Below, piece by piece: positions 21,061-32,219 of a DNA stretch of 64,000 bases. Below the pieces are notes generated by a model that searched no databases, was not told the DNA's origin, and saw only the letters and a list, made by a program, of their open reading frames with translations. The number at the start of each line of letters is the position of its first letter. Position 1 is the first letter of the stretch. The position numbers were made by a program, and so were the translations under genes. Source of the DNA: Gentiana macrophylla. Taxonomy: Eukaryota; Streptophyta; Magnoliopsida; Gentianales; Gentianaceae. The stretch covers positions 33,417,078-33,481,077 of the forward strand of contig CM047813.1 of NCBI GenBank assembly GCA_026214975.1, written 5' to 3'.

Positions 21061-24000
21061 CTACTCAATGGACCAAGCTAGACGAATATTCTTGGCACGC
21101 TCCACAGCTTTAGATAAAAAGACATATGCCGGTGGCCCCTCCTCCTCTTGCTTGTGTGTGATCTTATTTTGCCACAACCATATTCCATATACTATTTCTG
21201 CCCATGCATACTTCCATTTCGTGTCAGTTCGCTGACTTAAATTCAGATTCAGCCATTCCTCTTCAGAAGTTGCCCCAAAGAATTGGCCTTTACTTTCTTC
21301 CGGGACACAAATATCCCAAACATTTTTTGCCCACGAGCAATCTCTAAGTGCATGCAGAATAGTTTCCTCATCTTCCTCACACAAGGTACAATGTGGGTCA
21401 TCCACAATGTGTCGTGAAAAGAGAAAGCTGTTTACCGGTAAAGCTTTGTGAGCCAGTGTCCATAGTAGGAAGCTGCTCCTGGTCGGTCCTTTTAGATCCC
21501 ATATTTTGGCCCAAATTATATTATCTCCTTGTGGGTTCTGCACTTGCTTCTGCCAGGCGTAGCCAGATGCAAATGTATACTGTCCTTTCGTCTCTCCCTT
21601 CCAAATTGCTCATGTTTCTGAAAGCTCAAAACCTGTCTGCAAATAAGAGAAGGCCTTGCAAATCCCTCTCCAGGTAGGAGAACAACCTGCTTTAGCCGTA
21701 GCCGTCAATTCTTTATATTTATGTGCCAGTACTTTCACCCATAACCCTTCCTTTTGGTTTATGAGGTCCCAAACAAGCTTCCCCAGGAAAGCAATATTCA
21801 TGAGTAGCATACTTTTGAACCCCAGACCCCTTTCTTGCTTGGTTTCACATAATTTCTCCCAGGCCACTGTGTGTAGCTTTCTGCCTGTATCATCATCACC
21901 CCAAAAGAACCGCCGGCAGGTTTTCTCCATGCTGTTAAGGATGGTAGTGGGAAGCAAAGTAGTTTGCATCACATAGTATGGTTGCGTGGCCAAAGAGCTT
22001 TTAATTAAAACACACTTTCCGGCCTTTGATAGAGCTTTTGACTTCCAAGCATTCAGCTTATTTTTCATCTTATCCTCCAGAAATTTAAAATGGGACACTC
22101 TCATCCTCCCATGAATCAACGGGACCCCTAAGTATTTGCCTAAATCAGCATTGTATGACATATTCAGTTTCTGAGCAATTTCCAAAATAATTGTGTTGCC
22201 CACATTTTTACTAGTAAAGAACCTAGACTTTCTTTGTCAGATCGATTTTTTGTCCGAGAGCACCGCGTAAATTTTGTAGTACTTCTTCTATCTCCTGGGC
22301 TGCAGCAAGCGGTGGCTTCACCAAATAGGATGAGGTCATCTCGCAAAAAATGTGTGATATAGGGGGGCCATGTCTAGATAATTTCACTGGTTTCCATTTC
22401 CCCTCATCCACGGCCATATTGATTTGAGCACTCAAAACCTCCATGCAGAGCACAAACAGGTAAGGGGCTATGGGGTCCCCTTGCCTCAGACCACGATTAG
22501 GGCTAAAAGCCTCCAACTTGTCTACATTCCAAAGGACATAGAGCTTTGTTGATGTGATGCAGTACATGAGCAGTCTCTGAAGATGAATAGATAGACCTAT
22601 AGATTTAATTACGTTCTGAAGAAAATCCCAACTGACACGGTCGTATGATTTCTCCAGATCCACTTTAATTGCCATGTAACCTTTCTTCCCTTTCTTTCTA
22701 TTGGTGAATGAATGGACAACTTCTTGGGTGAGCACAATGTTCGCTGAGCTACCCCTACCCGGGATGAAAGCGCTTTGAGTGGTGTTTACTAGCTTACCAA
22801 TTACGTTTTGCAATCGATTCCCCAGAACTTTTGTCACCAGCTTAATGATGACATTAGCTAATGCAATAGGTCTGAACTGGCTTGGGGTTTCAGGATGATC
22901 CACTTTAGGGATGAGAGTTACTAGCACTTTGTTCATTTCAGGAGGGAACCAGGCAGTATCAAACGTCTTCATCATAAAATCAACAACTGACTTCCCTACA
23001 GTTGCCCAACATTTCTTAAAGAAGATTGGAGGGAGGCCATCCGGTCCAGCAACTTTGTATGTCCCCATATCAAAACACGCATCCTCTATTTCCTGTTCAC
23101 AGACCCGTCTATTAAGAAACTGACAATCGGAATGAGATAGGGCCGCCAAAGGGAGATGGCAGGTGCAGTAGTGATGATCATCCTCTCTGGAATACAGACT
23201 TTTATAGTAGTTCCTCATCATGTCCTGGATTTCATTAGTGTCAGTGCTTCACGATCCATCCGATTTCTTGAGGGTGGTGGTCTTGTTTCTTTGCTTTCGT
23301 TTGAGGGAGGTTACATGGTAGAAATGGGTATTTCGCTCTCCTTCAACAATCCACTGCAAGTGGGATTTCTGATGCTAGTATCTTTCTTCTTGAACCAAAA
23401 TTTCCGAGTACTCTTCCTTCAGCTTGATTTCTAGGTCTACCAGGAAGGAAGAGGGGTGTTGAGCTAGGGCCCCAGATAAACGTTTAATGCACATCTTTTT
23501 TCTAGCAAAGATGTTCCCAAAAACTGTTTTGTTCCAAAAGCTTGCCTTTGACATAAAATTCTTAGTGATTTTCCCGAAATCATCCCCACTTTGATCCCAA
23601 CTATTCTCTACAAAGGATTTGAATTCTGAATGTTCAAACCAGGCATTCTGAAAAATTAAAGGGGGGGTCCTTTGAAATACCTCCTATTTGGCTCAACTCG
23701 GAGGAGAAGAGGATGATGGTCTGAGTGAGTGCTCGTAAGGTGAGTTAGGGTAATGTCAGGGAACATAGCCATCCAATCCACAGTACCCATGCTTGATCCA
23801 ACCGTTCTCGAATATGACGACCCTTATATAAGGGGCCCTTCCAAGTAAATTGGGGTCCTTGGTACGAAATCCGCATTAAATCACATGCATCAATCATATG
23901 CCTCATACTGTCAACATTCATACCCCTAATAGGTCTGCCACCCTTCTTGTCAGCTTGATCTATCACCTGATTGAAATCCCCAATGAGACACCAGGGATGT

Positions 24001-24392
24001 TGCAAAACATTGGAGATGCGTTCAAAGTAGGGCCAATAATTGTTTCGTACTGCAGGTATAGGAGAGGCATAAACGACAGACAGATACCAACATATCTCGA
24101 CGCCTTTCATAACAAAGAAAATTGCACAATAGTTTGTAATCTGGGCGGGAGGGGTGAGGACACTTTATCACTATTCCAAAAACACCATATGCCACCTGCG
24201 CAGCCCCTCGCCTCCACACAAACACTTTTATCAAAATGGAAGGGGACGTAAAATCCGCCAAGCTTGATCACTACTGACTCTTGTTTCCAATAAGCACAGT
24301 ATATCCGGCCTATGTTCTGTTATCAAATCTTTTATGTTGAGGAGGAAGGCAGAAGAGCCTGCCCCTATACAATTCCACACTATAATATTCAT
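21061..24392 (-). pseudogene. LINE ORF2: endonuclease and reverse transcriptase
   Basis: Starts at 24392 with MNIIVWNCIGAGSSA and CLLETR, the N-terminal motifs of the exonuclease-endonuclease-phosphatase domain; its GDFN motif is at 23745-24110. RT follows at 22223-23221: LIPK, FRPIALANV, QSAFIPGR, IKVDLEKSYDRVSWDF, GLRQGDP. The F/YADD catalytic site is split by a frame change: one frame runs into ISHIFCEM and another resumes at DDLILFGEA (22300-22360). The thumb (KYLGVPLIHGRM) is at 21610-22203. A zf-RVT zinc-ribbon domain (CTLCEEDEETILHAL) is at 21061-21543. No RNase H domain is visible. Besides the catalytic break there are several other shifts, so ORF2 is dead. Confidence 0.88.
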
Positions 24393-24521
24393 AGACACAA
24401 ATAGAAATTATTGAGGGGGGTTCCCTCTGTCAGTATCCTCTCCACCATCCGGGGGCTCATCTCTTAGTCTCCATTGCCCTACATTTCTATTATCATCTTT
24501 ATATTGTTGCCCTTTTTTCTG

Positions 24522-25861
24522 TCAGGGGGCTTCGATTTTATAGTTGTTATCATCCCCTTTGGTGTTGGCATTCGTGCTTGGGGGCCTTAACCCGACCTTC
24601 CCATCTTTAGGATACTGCTGTTTATCTTTCACGTTTGAGATATCATATAAAGGGCTATTCGGATTTCCAGTAGGGAGAGAGTGTGTAGTTTCACCTGGGG
24701 AAATCCTTTTTCGTTTAGTTGATTCTTGTTGGGGGGTCTTGCTCACAAGAGAGTCCGTATCCATATCCATCTCGGCTGTCTTATTGGGTGCTTTAGATGT
24801 GCCGTCTTTAGATAGTAAGGTGATCACGGGATCTTTAAAGTTTGAAGCAGCTTCTTTCATCTTGTCTTGGATTTCCATGACCATGTCAGGTTGCTCATGT
24901 TGTTCAACTAACTCCCCATTAGGTTCTTCCTCAAATAATACATTAAATCTCGAGCCCGAGCTGAACCCCTGCTTGCCATTATCACCGAACTCTTGCTCAT
25001 TCTGCCGTGTATTGATACTCAGGTTTCCTTCCCGACGTTCAGAGTTTTTCCTGGCATGCTGCCTATTGTTCCTTGATCCTTGACCCGTATTGGGTCTCCT
25101 CCTTCGTGTTGTTGTGATCATCCACGGTCCAAATGGCTTCTCCGGTGTAGGGCCAAAGGGAGCTTTTGAGGACCCCCGCTACATCATTTGCTTGATCGGA
25201 TTGTGTGTCTGTGTTGGGGTTAGTATTAGGGCAATTTTGCGTCTTGTGACCGAATCTGCAACATTCGAAACATATCTGCTGCAGGCCCTCGTACTCTACT
25301 GCAAATGTGTTGCCATTTAGAACCACCTTTGTTCTCGATACACGATGTAGATTCATTCCCACACACACCCTAACAAATTTTGCCCTAGTCGTTCTCAATG
25401 TCAAGATGTCTACCTTCCCTGGTTTCCCGACTCTTCTAGCCAAGCTTAGCAGAAAGTTTTCATCCTCAAAAAGTTCCATTGGCATGCCTGGAAACCTTAC
25501 CCAAACCAAAGTTTTGAGGATTTGATGTTTCGATGGTTGAAAGAATGGCCTCCACTTCATCACAGTGAGGTAGTGTCCCTGTATAAGCCAAGGTCCCATG
25601 GACAGGGCCAATTCATAATCTTCTTTGCTGGCAAATCTAATCACAAAAAAATCTTGCTCAAGATCAACAATATCAAGCTCCCCTGATTTTCCCCACATAC
25701 TATTCAATCGTTGTTGCAGTATTCGGAATGAGACATTCCTGCCAATTACCTTTACAATGACTGCCCGACGCCATGGACACCATAGGTCTACACAATCTTC
25801 AACTGGGATATCGATCGGGTCATCAACTGGGATATTTATACTGCTGAAAAAGTCAGAATGT
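24522..25861 (-). pseudogene. LINE ORF1: DUF4283 and zinc-knuckle protein
   Basis: The frame opens after a stop near 25862 and reads DLWCPWRRAVIVKVIG, then RLNSMWGKSG, FVIRFASKEDYELAL and MGPWLIQGHYL: the DUF4283 nucleic-acid-binding domain of plant LINEs. A CX2CX4HX4C knuckle (CFECCRFGHKTQNC) is encoded near 25245-25290. A frame change near 25100 separates it from the polar C-terminal part at 24522-25121. This protein would coat the LINE RNA. No clear ATG is visible at the 5' end. Confidence 0.8.
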
Positions 25862-25870
25862 GCTTAGAAT

Positions 25871-26377
25871 ATAGAAATTTCCAGCACAGTTTGTAGAGAA
25901 TTCATCGAATGAGAGATCATATATGTAGTTTTCTGATGGGTACAAAAATAATTGAGCGGGAGGGGGGCACGAGCCGCTTCAGGAATTCTGCGACATGAGT
26001 TGATGATCGAGAGCGACACATTGTATTATAAGTTTTATAAGCATTAATATTAAAAATATAAGTATGGTTATAGGTCAAGGATAAATATTTCAAAAAATTA
26101 GAGGGTCGGTTAGTAGACGTTAGTGTGTAAAAATTTTAAATACATTTTTTTATTTATTTATTATACAGGTCAAGTGACCCGTATGCTCTCTCTTGGCGCC
26201 GCCCATGGGGTTATACAACATTTCCATAACAAACTCAAACCTTTTTTTTTTGGAACAAATATTTATTTTATTAAAAGTGAAATAAAACTTTTAAAGATGT
26301 CATATAGAGACCCTTCCCTTATATCAGTTACGTGTCAGAACGTAGTCCTTGTTTATCCTTGTCATAACAAACTCAAA
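25871..26377. other. Intergenic AT-rich, no gene seen
   Basis: Possible LINE 5' UTR near 25870-25960, then AT-rich sequence without recognisable features. Confidence 0.5.
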
Positions 26378-26932
26378 CATATGATTATCCTTGTTTTATT
26401 AGATTTCCAATTCAACAAGAGGATAATTAATTTAGGCAAAACACCCCTATCATTTAACCAAAGAGAAGTCATACATATATAATTGAATATTGTTTGCATT
26501 TCTCAAGGTTTTTAATGATAGTATAGGAACAACAAAAGCATATATCACCATATTATCATGTTTTTTTTGTCTTCCTAAAACTGGGAACCATCAAAATATA
26601 CTTGCATTCGATTAAAGACCATTCTAAAATTTGTGATCAAAGTAAGTCATAAATTCCTAAGAAATGAAGCGATACATTAATTTTCACTATTGACAAATTC
26701 TCAAACTCATCAGTGACCAGTCATAAAAACCTCTGACAAGACGCCTATGAATCCATCATGGCAATTTACTTAATAGGCTTCATTCGACCAGGATTCGTGT
26801 TTAGCTAAACTACTATAATATATACCTAATATATTATCATATATTTGTATCTTGGAATAATAATATATAAAAAAAAAACAAAAACAAAAATATCAATAAC
26901 TATATGCATGAGATATTGTTGTTAATTATTAC

Positions 26933-26990
26933 CTGGGGTGGTAGAGATCATCGACAGCAAGAAGAAGAAGAAGACCACTGTTCTCATCAT
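26933..26990 (-). CDS. Candidate signal-peptide first exon
   Basis: Minus strand: two Met codons, then MMRTVVFFFFLLSMISTTP, a basic start and a hydrophobic core as in a secretion signal. A GT donor follows (CAG|GTAATAA) at 26931-26932. It resembles the first exon of a small secreted protein, with the next exon expected at lower coordinates, but I could not find one. The duplicate near 60950-60980 keeps the donor and flanks but lacks 36 bases of the hydrophobic core. It may equally be chance coding in intergenic DNA. Confidence 0.3.
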
Positions 26991-27161
26991 GATAGTGTAA
27001 ACATTGAGAGACGCGTTGACATGAACATGTTCGAAAGAGACGTTAATTGCGAGAGCAATTAAGCATTATTAGTATTTGAGAACTGCAATTAATGTGATTT
27101 TATTAATTACTAATGCAAGACTATACGTCAATTTATAAAGAACATTGAAGCAAAACAATGT

Positions 27162-27205
27162 GTGTGTGTGTGTGTGTTTTTTTTTTGTTTTGTTTTTTTT
27201 TTTTT
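27162..27205. repeat. (TG)n microsatellite followed by T-rich run
   Basis: GTGTGTGTG from about 27160 to 27178, then T runs to 27205. Confidence 0.85.
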
Positions 27206-27410
27206 GCAACACAAATGTGTTTTTGTTTCTTTTATTTTGTTTTTCCCATTAGGCGCTACTAAAGAAGATACTCCAAGCTACACAATGTGTTTTGTTTCTT
27301 TTATTTTGGTTTTTTCCCATTGGGCGCTAAAATCATTGAAGATCCACATACATACATTTGCCAATTAATTAATGACAAGGAATTAGCCTTTGTAATTAGG
27401 TTAATTATAA

Positions 27411-27582
27411 TGACAAATTTTAGGGCTGGTCAAAGTGCAAGTTTTGACCACCTCATCATCAATTTCAAGCAAATGCATTGGTAGTTTTTTTTTTCTAAAG
27501 TAGGGCCCAATTTAAAAACAAAATTTCTATTGGATATACACACCACGTAGGATTTGATCCACGACCAACCTAAAAATTTGTG
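27411..27582. mobile_element. MITE, Mutator-like, copy 1
   Basis: The ends are inverted: ACAAATTTTAGGGCTGGTC at the left, and the complement of the right end reads ACAAATTTTTAGGTTGGTC. Flanks TAATTATAA (27402-27410) and TAATTAAAT (27583-27591) agree at 7 of 9 positions, as an aged 9-bp target duplication. It shares its layout with 46973-47143. Confidence 0.6.
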
Positions 27583-27619
27583 TAATTAAATAGAGGGTAA
27601 CGAACGATCGCTAACGCTC

Positions 27620-28094
27620 TATTCAATTAATAAAAAATTAGAAAAGGACTTTTTTTGATATATTTTTAAGAATAAGATAAGCGAAATTTTTTATAAGAAG
27701 AATGACAACTAGTACAATATTTATAGGTTAAAAGACCAAAAAGCAAAAAAGAAAAAAAAAAAGAAAAAAGAAAAAAAAAACGATGTTCCTGTTTTTTTTT
27801 TCCCTTCCCCTTCATTTTCAAATACTCATATCTTTTGATATAGATCTACAAACGTGATGAAAATTTCGCCGATTTTTTTTTTTATCTTTTCATTCTCTTC
27901 GTTTTGAGATATGTTCGATATCATTACCACGTTTTTCGTGAGATTTACTGTCGAAATTCACTCAGTGAATCTCGCCGGCCAGTGAATTTTGAATAAATGA
28001 ATTTCGACAGTGGATTTTTGGAAATTACGTCGGAATATGGTGGATGTGATCTCAAAATGAAGAGAATGTAAAAATAAAAAAGTTTGGCAGAGGA
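27620..28094. other. Intergenic with A/T runs and TCGAAATTCACT-type repeats
   Basis: Poly(A)-rich purine tract at 27740-27780. Around 27945-28015 short blocks related to CTGTCGAAATTCACT occur in both orientations; the same motif family recurs at 42838-42990. A block at 27830-27930 resembles 61300-61560 (ACTTTTGAT..., then TTTTATCTT...TTTGAGA). No gene. Confidence 0.5.
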
Positions 28095-29034
28095 AATCTA
28101 AAGAGACATGAGTCAGAGGAAACATTTCTTATATCAAAAGGACTATATTCAGAAGATATTGTCCGAGTTTGGCATGTCGGCTGCTAAGGCAATATATACT
28201 CTAGTGGCATCAAATGTTCATCTATCTATGTATGCTTCACAGTTAGCTGATGATAAGGAGTACATGTCAAAAGTTCCTTATGCTAGTGTAGTAGGCAGTC
28301 TGATGTATGCAATGGTCTGCACTAGGCCTGATCTGGATTAGGCAATCAGTGTTGTCAGGAACACTAGAAAGTTGTGAAAAGAATGTTCAGGTACCTTGGT
28401 GGGTACAACAAATGTTGGTCTCATTTATTGAGGTGATACTCAGTGTCTGATCACAGGGTACTGTGATGCTGATTATGCAGAGGATGTGGACAGCAGAAAG
28501 TCAATGACTGTTATGTTTTCACTTTAGGAGGCTCTGAAGTAAGTTAAAAGGTAATTTCACATGCAACAGTGACATTATCTACCATTAAGCCAGAATTCAT
28601 GGCATTTACAGAGGCAACCGATCAGGGAATTTAATTGAAGGGGCTGGTCAGTGATTTGGGTCTGCATCAGGATCACGCTAAGATATATTGTGACATATTG
28701 AATGCAATATGGTTAGCTAAGGATCGGGTTCGTCAATGAGAGAACCAAGCATATTGATGTGAGGTATCATTTTGTGAGGAATGAGAAAAGAATCCAAGTG
28801 AGGAAGATCAACACTCTTGATAATCTTGTTGATATGCTCACCAAGTTTGTTCAGAAGGGCAAGTTTCAGCTGTGCTTGGATTTGCTTAAAATCCAAAGCT
28901 GTTAATCCGTGTCTGTGAAGACGAGTCTGAAGAAGGGGAATTCTGATACTGTATATCTGGATAGACGAATGCATCTGGTACATTACATCTTATTATGCAT
29001 CTGTTGAACGAGAGTTCAAGTCAATATGGAGATT
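28095..29034 (+). pseudogene. pol: Copia fragment 1: end of RT and RNase H
   Basis: It enters pol late in the RT (KDYIQKILSEFGMSAAK, YMSKVPYASVVGSLMYA, CTRPDLD) and reads through stops into RNase H (ITGYCDADYAEDVDSRKS) and the tail (NLVDMLTKFVQKGKFQLC). It is clearly related to the matching part of copia element 2 (31930-32200 and 41542-42030) but contains many more stops. The purine stretch TATGGAGAT leads into the LTR at 29035. Everything upstream of late RT is missing. Confidence 0.85.
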
Positions 29035-29516
29035 TGTTAGTCAAGGTGACTTGATCTTTGCGTCTGAATCTGGCAAAGCTGAAGTTTGGGAAGTTTAGTT
29101 GAGGTGATGGTCAAGTGAGCTAAAGTGTTCAATTCTGGGAAGGCCTAGTTGAAGTGGTGTTCAATTGAATTCTGTGTTCAACCGAGTGATCTTAGTTGAG
29201 TTTGTTGAACATGTATGTGTTAGCTTTGCACTGAGTATGGTTACATCTGGTAGTTTTCAGCTGAGCCCTGAAGAATCACAACTGAGGGTATTTCTGAGAA
29301 ATACGCATGAGACAGTTTGACGGCTAAGGTTTAAATTACCGAGACTATAAATATCTGAATTTATTGCAACCTAGACAAGAGGGTTGTAACAGAGCATCTT
29401 AGTAAATTTCTGTACATAATAAATATCTCATTTCTGCTGGAGTAGTCGGCATAATGTCGGAAACCACATTAAATCACTGTGTTCTTCTTGTTTATGTTCT
29501 TGTTTGGTTACTTTCA
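29035..29516 (+). repeat. Copia LTR, between fragment 1 and element 2
   Basis: It starts TGTTAGTC after a polypurine-like tract. It has a TATA-like CTATAAATA near 29350 and shares the terminal block GGAGTAGTCGGCA, TGTCGGAAACCAC with the LTR at 42160. The right end near 29516 is an estimate. It is directly followed by protease coding sequence, so no gag region is present on its right. Confidence 0.7.
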
Positions 29517-29601
29517 CGTTATTTGGTCTTTGGCAGAACATGACACCAACTCTGAAGAAGATCTGGCCTAAGCAGTTTCAGAGTAAGTAGGGCACAGAGA
29601 T

Positions 29602-30600
29602 GTGTGGATTCTGGACACTAGGGCATCTTATCATGTGTTTCCAAACAAGGAGTGGTTTTCAACCAATCAGCAGGTTGATGGAGGTCATATTGCTATGGCC
29701 AACAGGAAGGTCTGCAAAATAGTTGGGATTGGATCAATCCAACTTAGGACACATGATGGTAAATTTTGTACATTGAATGAGGTTAGGCATGTTCCACAAA
29801 TAACCAAGAATTTGATATCATTTAGTTTACTGGACAACAAAGGGTTCAAGTTCAGGGGTGAAAGTGGAGGGGTGAATGTCTATAAGGATTCAAGTGTGAT
29901 TCTGAAGGGTATCAGGCAGGGGACATTGTTATACTACAAGGGTCTACTATATCGAGTTACACATCACATCATCGAGGTTCACCAAATATAGTTGACTAAG
30001 TTGTGGCATATGAGATTAGGTCATATGGGTGAAAGAGGGATGCAAATTCTGTCTAAGTATGATCTACTTGGGGGCCATAAAGTCAAGGAGCTAGAATTTT
30101 TTGAACACTGTGTGTTTGGGAAACTACATAGGAGCAAGTTCCCAAAAGCAATCCACATCACAAAAGGGACACTTGATTATGTCCATTCTGATTGTTGGGG
30201 ACCTTCAAGGGTGGAGATTGGGTGGTAACAGGTATTTGTTTCTTTTAATAATGATTATTCAAGGATGGTTTGGGTAGTTATGATGTAACACAAAAGTGAA
30301 GCATTCAAACATTTCAAGCAGTGGAAGGCTTTGGTTGAAAATCAGACAAGGAGGAAGATCAAGAGACTTAGAACTGATAATGGATGGAATTCTGTTGGTC
30401 TGATTTTGATGAATTTTGCAAGAATGAAGGCATTGCTAGGCACCATACTGTTAGAGATACTCCACAGCAGAATGGTGTTGCAAAAAGAATGAATCAAACT
30501 CTTTTGGAGAGGGCAAGGTGCATGCTCTCTAATTCTGGTCTAGCAAGGAGAATTTGGGGGAGGTCATTAATCTGACCGCTACTTAATCAATAGGGGGCCT
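29602..30600 (+). pseudogene. pol: Copia element 2: protease and integrase
   Basis: The protease active site reads WILDTRASYHV, so the conserved Gly of the D-T-G triad is Arg here. The GAG-pre-integrase segment (LWHMRLGHMGERGM) begins at about 29990, after a stop. Integrase core motifs follow: HSDCWGPSR, a stretch with LRTDNG in another frame, and DTPQQNGVAKRMNQTLLERARC at 30384-30575. Three in-frame stops and at least two shifts are present. In an intact element these enzymes cut the polyprotein and insert the cDNA. Confidence 0.85.
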
Positions 30601-31930
30601 CACACTGGGATCAAACTTAAAACACCACTTGAAGTTTGGTCAGGAAAGTCAGCAGACTACTCTGGACTTAAGGTTTTTTGAAGCACTGTTTACTACCATG
30701 TCAGTGAGGGTAAATTGGAGCCTACGGCCAAGAAGGGTGTGTTTGTTGGATATGGAAATGGAGTTAACGGGTATAGAATCTGATCATCAGCTGCAAATAG
30801 GGTTATACTCAGCAGGAGTGTAGTTTTTGATGAAAACTCTATGCTTAACTCATCTGTGAGAGCCACATCTGAATCTGAAATTGGATCTGAGACTGAGCAA
30901 ATTGACAAACAGGTGGATTTTCATGCCGAGTCTGCTGGATTAAAGGAATCAGCAGGGGCAATCAACGATCGCAGATCCGCAAGCAGATCCAAGCCATCTG
31001 GCCATTGAACAAGGGTCAGCAGAGACTCAAACTGCTGATGTAGGTCAGCAGGGTATGGCTCTCAGCAGAGCTAGGAGGACTAATATCAGACCTCCAAGAA
31101 GATATGGGTTTGAGGAGGATATGGTTGGATATGCACTACATGTAGCTGAAGAAGTGGATGGTTTTGAACTTAACACTTACAAGGAAGCTGTGACATGTTC
31201 TGAGGCATCCTAATGGCTTATTGCTATTGGAGAAGAAATGGAGTCACTTCAGAAGAATGAGACTTGGGATCTGGTCAAACAACCACAAGACAGGAGGGTG
31301 GTGACTTGCAAATGGATATTCAAGAAAAAGGAAGGAATGACATCTGCCGAGGGTTTTAGATATAAGGCATGTTTGGTTGCTAGGGGTTTCAGTCAGAAAA
31401 AGGGGGTAGACTATGAAGAAATGTTTTCTCCAGTGGTCAGACACACTTCCATCAGGGTGCTGTTAGCAATAGTGGCACATCAGAATCTTGAACTTGAGCA
31501 ATTGGATGTGAAGACAACCTTTCTACATGGAGATGTAGATAAGGAGATTTATATGACTCAGCAAGAGGGTTTCCAAGTTCCTGGCAAAGAAGGATATGTG
31601 TGCAAGTTGAAGAAGTCCTTATACGGACTTAAGCAGGCTCCAAGGCAGTGGTATAAGAAGTTTGACAGCTATATGATTCAGCAGGGTTATAGCAGGAGTC
31701 CATATGATTGCTGTGTTTATCACAACAAGTTGAAGGATGGGTCAATCATCTATCTTGTGCTGTATGTAGATGATATGCTTATAGCTGCTGCAAACAAGTC
31801 TGACATTCAAGATCTGAAGAATCTACTCAAGGCTGAATTTGAGATGAAGGATTTGGGGAATGCAAAGAAAATTATGGGGATGGAGATCTATAGAGATAGG
31901 AAGCAGGGGAAGCTGTTCTTGTCTCAGTAG
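30601..31930 (+). pseudogene. pol: Copia element 2: linker and reverse transcriptase
   Basis: 30601-31230 is the decayed linker between integrase and RT. An intact 230-codon stretch at 31238-31930 carries the [79 protein letters not shown], and the catalytic YVDDMLIAA near 31764-31790. It ends at a TAG (31928-31930), where related copies have Gln. The next frame section (KVLSKFGMSASKP) runs to the insertion site at 32219. Confidence 0.9.
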
Positions 31931-32214
31931 GGGTATATTGAAAAGGTATTATCCAAGTTTGGCATGTCAGCATCCAAACCTATAGATACTTCAATGGCAC
32001 CAAATCTACATATGTCTACTGTGTTTGCTTCACAGTCAGCTGAAGAGGAAGAATACATGTCCAAGGTTCCATATGCTAGTGCAATGGGTAGTTTAATGTA
32101 TGCCATTGTTTGCACTAGGCCTGATTTGGCTCAAGCAGGCAGTGTTGTCAGCAGGTTTATGGCTCAACCTAGAAAGAAAACTGGAAATAAGTAAAGAGGA
32201 TATTCAGGTACCTA

Positions 32215-32219
32215 AGGGG
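32215..32219. repeat. Target duplication AGGGG, left
   Basis: Identical to 41542-41546. Removing the insertion and one copy restores an uninterrupted copia RNase H frame (RYLRGTSDIGLIYGG). Confidence 0.95.

Larger units (their letters stand above)
19095..25870 (-). mobile_element. Decayed LINE (L1-type non-LTR retrotransposon)
   Basis: Minus-strand element with a gag-like ORF1 (24522-25861) and an endonuclease/RT ORF2 (21061-24392). The 3' UTR follows at 20980-21060 and, across an inserted solo LTR, probably 19095-19162. A T-rich stretch at 19104-19140 on the plus strand could be the old poly(A) tail. The limits are approximate and no target duplication was identified. Confidence 0.8.
26378..27600. 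repeat. Segmental duplication, copy A
   Basis: Collinear with 56805-57490, 60883-61085 and 62000-62540. Shared blocks include AATTCAACAAG(A/G)GGATAAT, CATGGCAATTTACTT, TTTAGCTAAACTACTATA, ATATGCATGAGATATTGTTG, CTGGGGTGGTAGAGATCAT, TTTTGTTTCTTTTATTTTG and ATTGAAGATCCAC. Copy A lacks the virus and minisatellite insertions of copy B, so it shows the state of copy B before those insertions. Confidence 0.85.

Noticed and set aside
24544..25083. 179-codon plus-strand ORF
   Set aside because: It is the antisense shadow of LINE ORF1; the minus strand has DUF4283 and a zinc knuckle.
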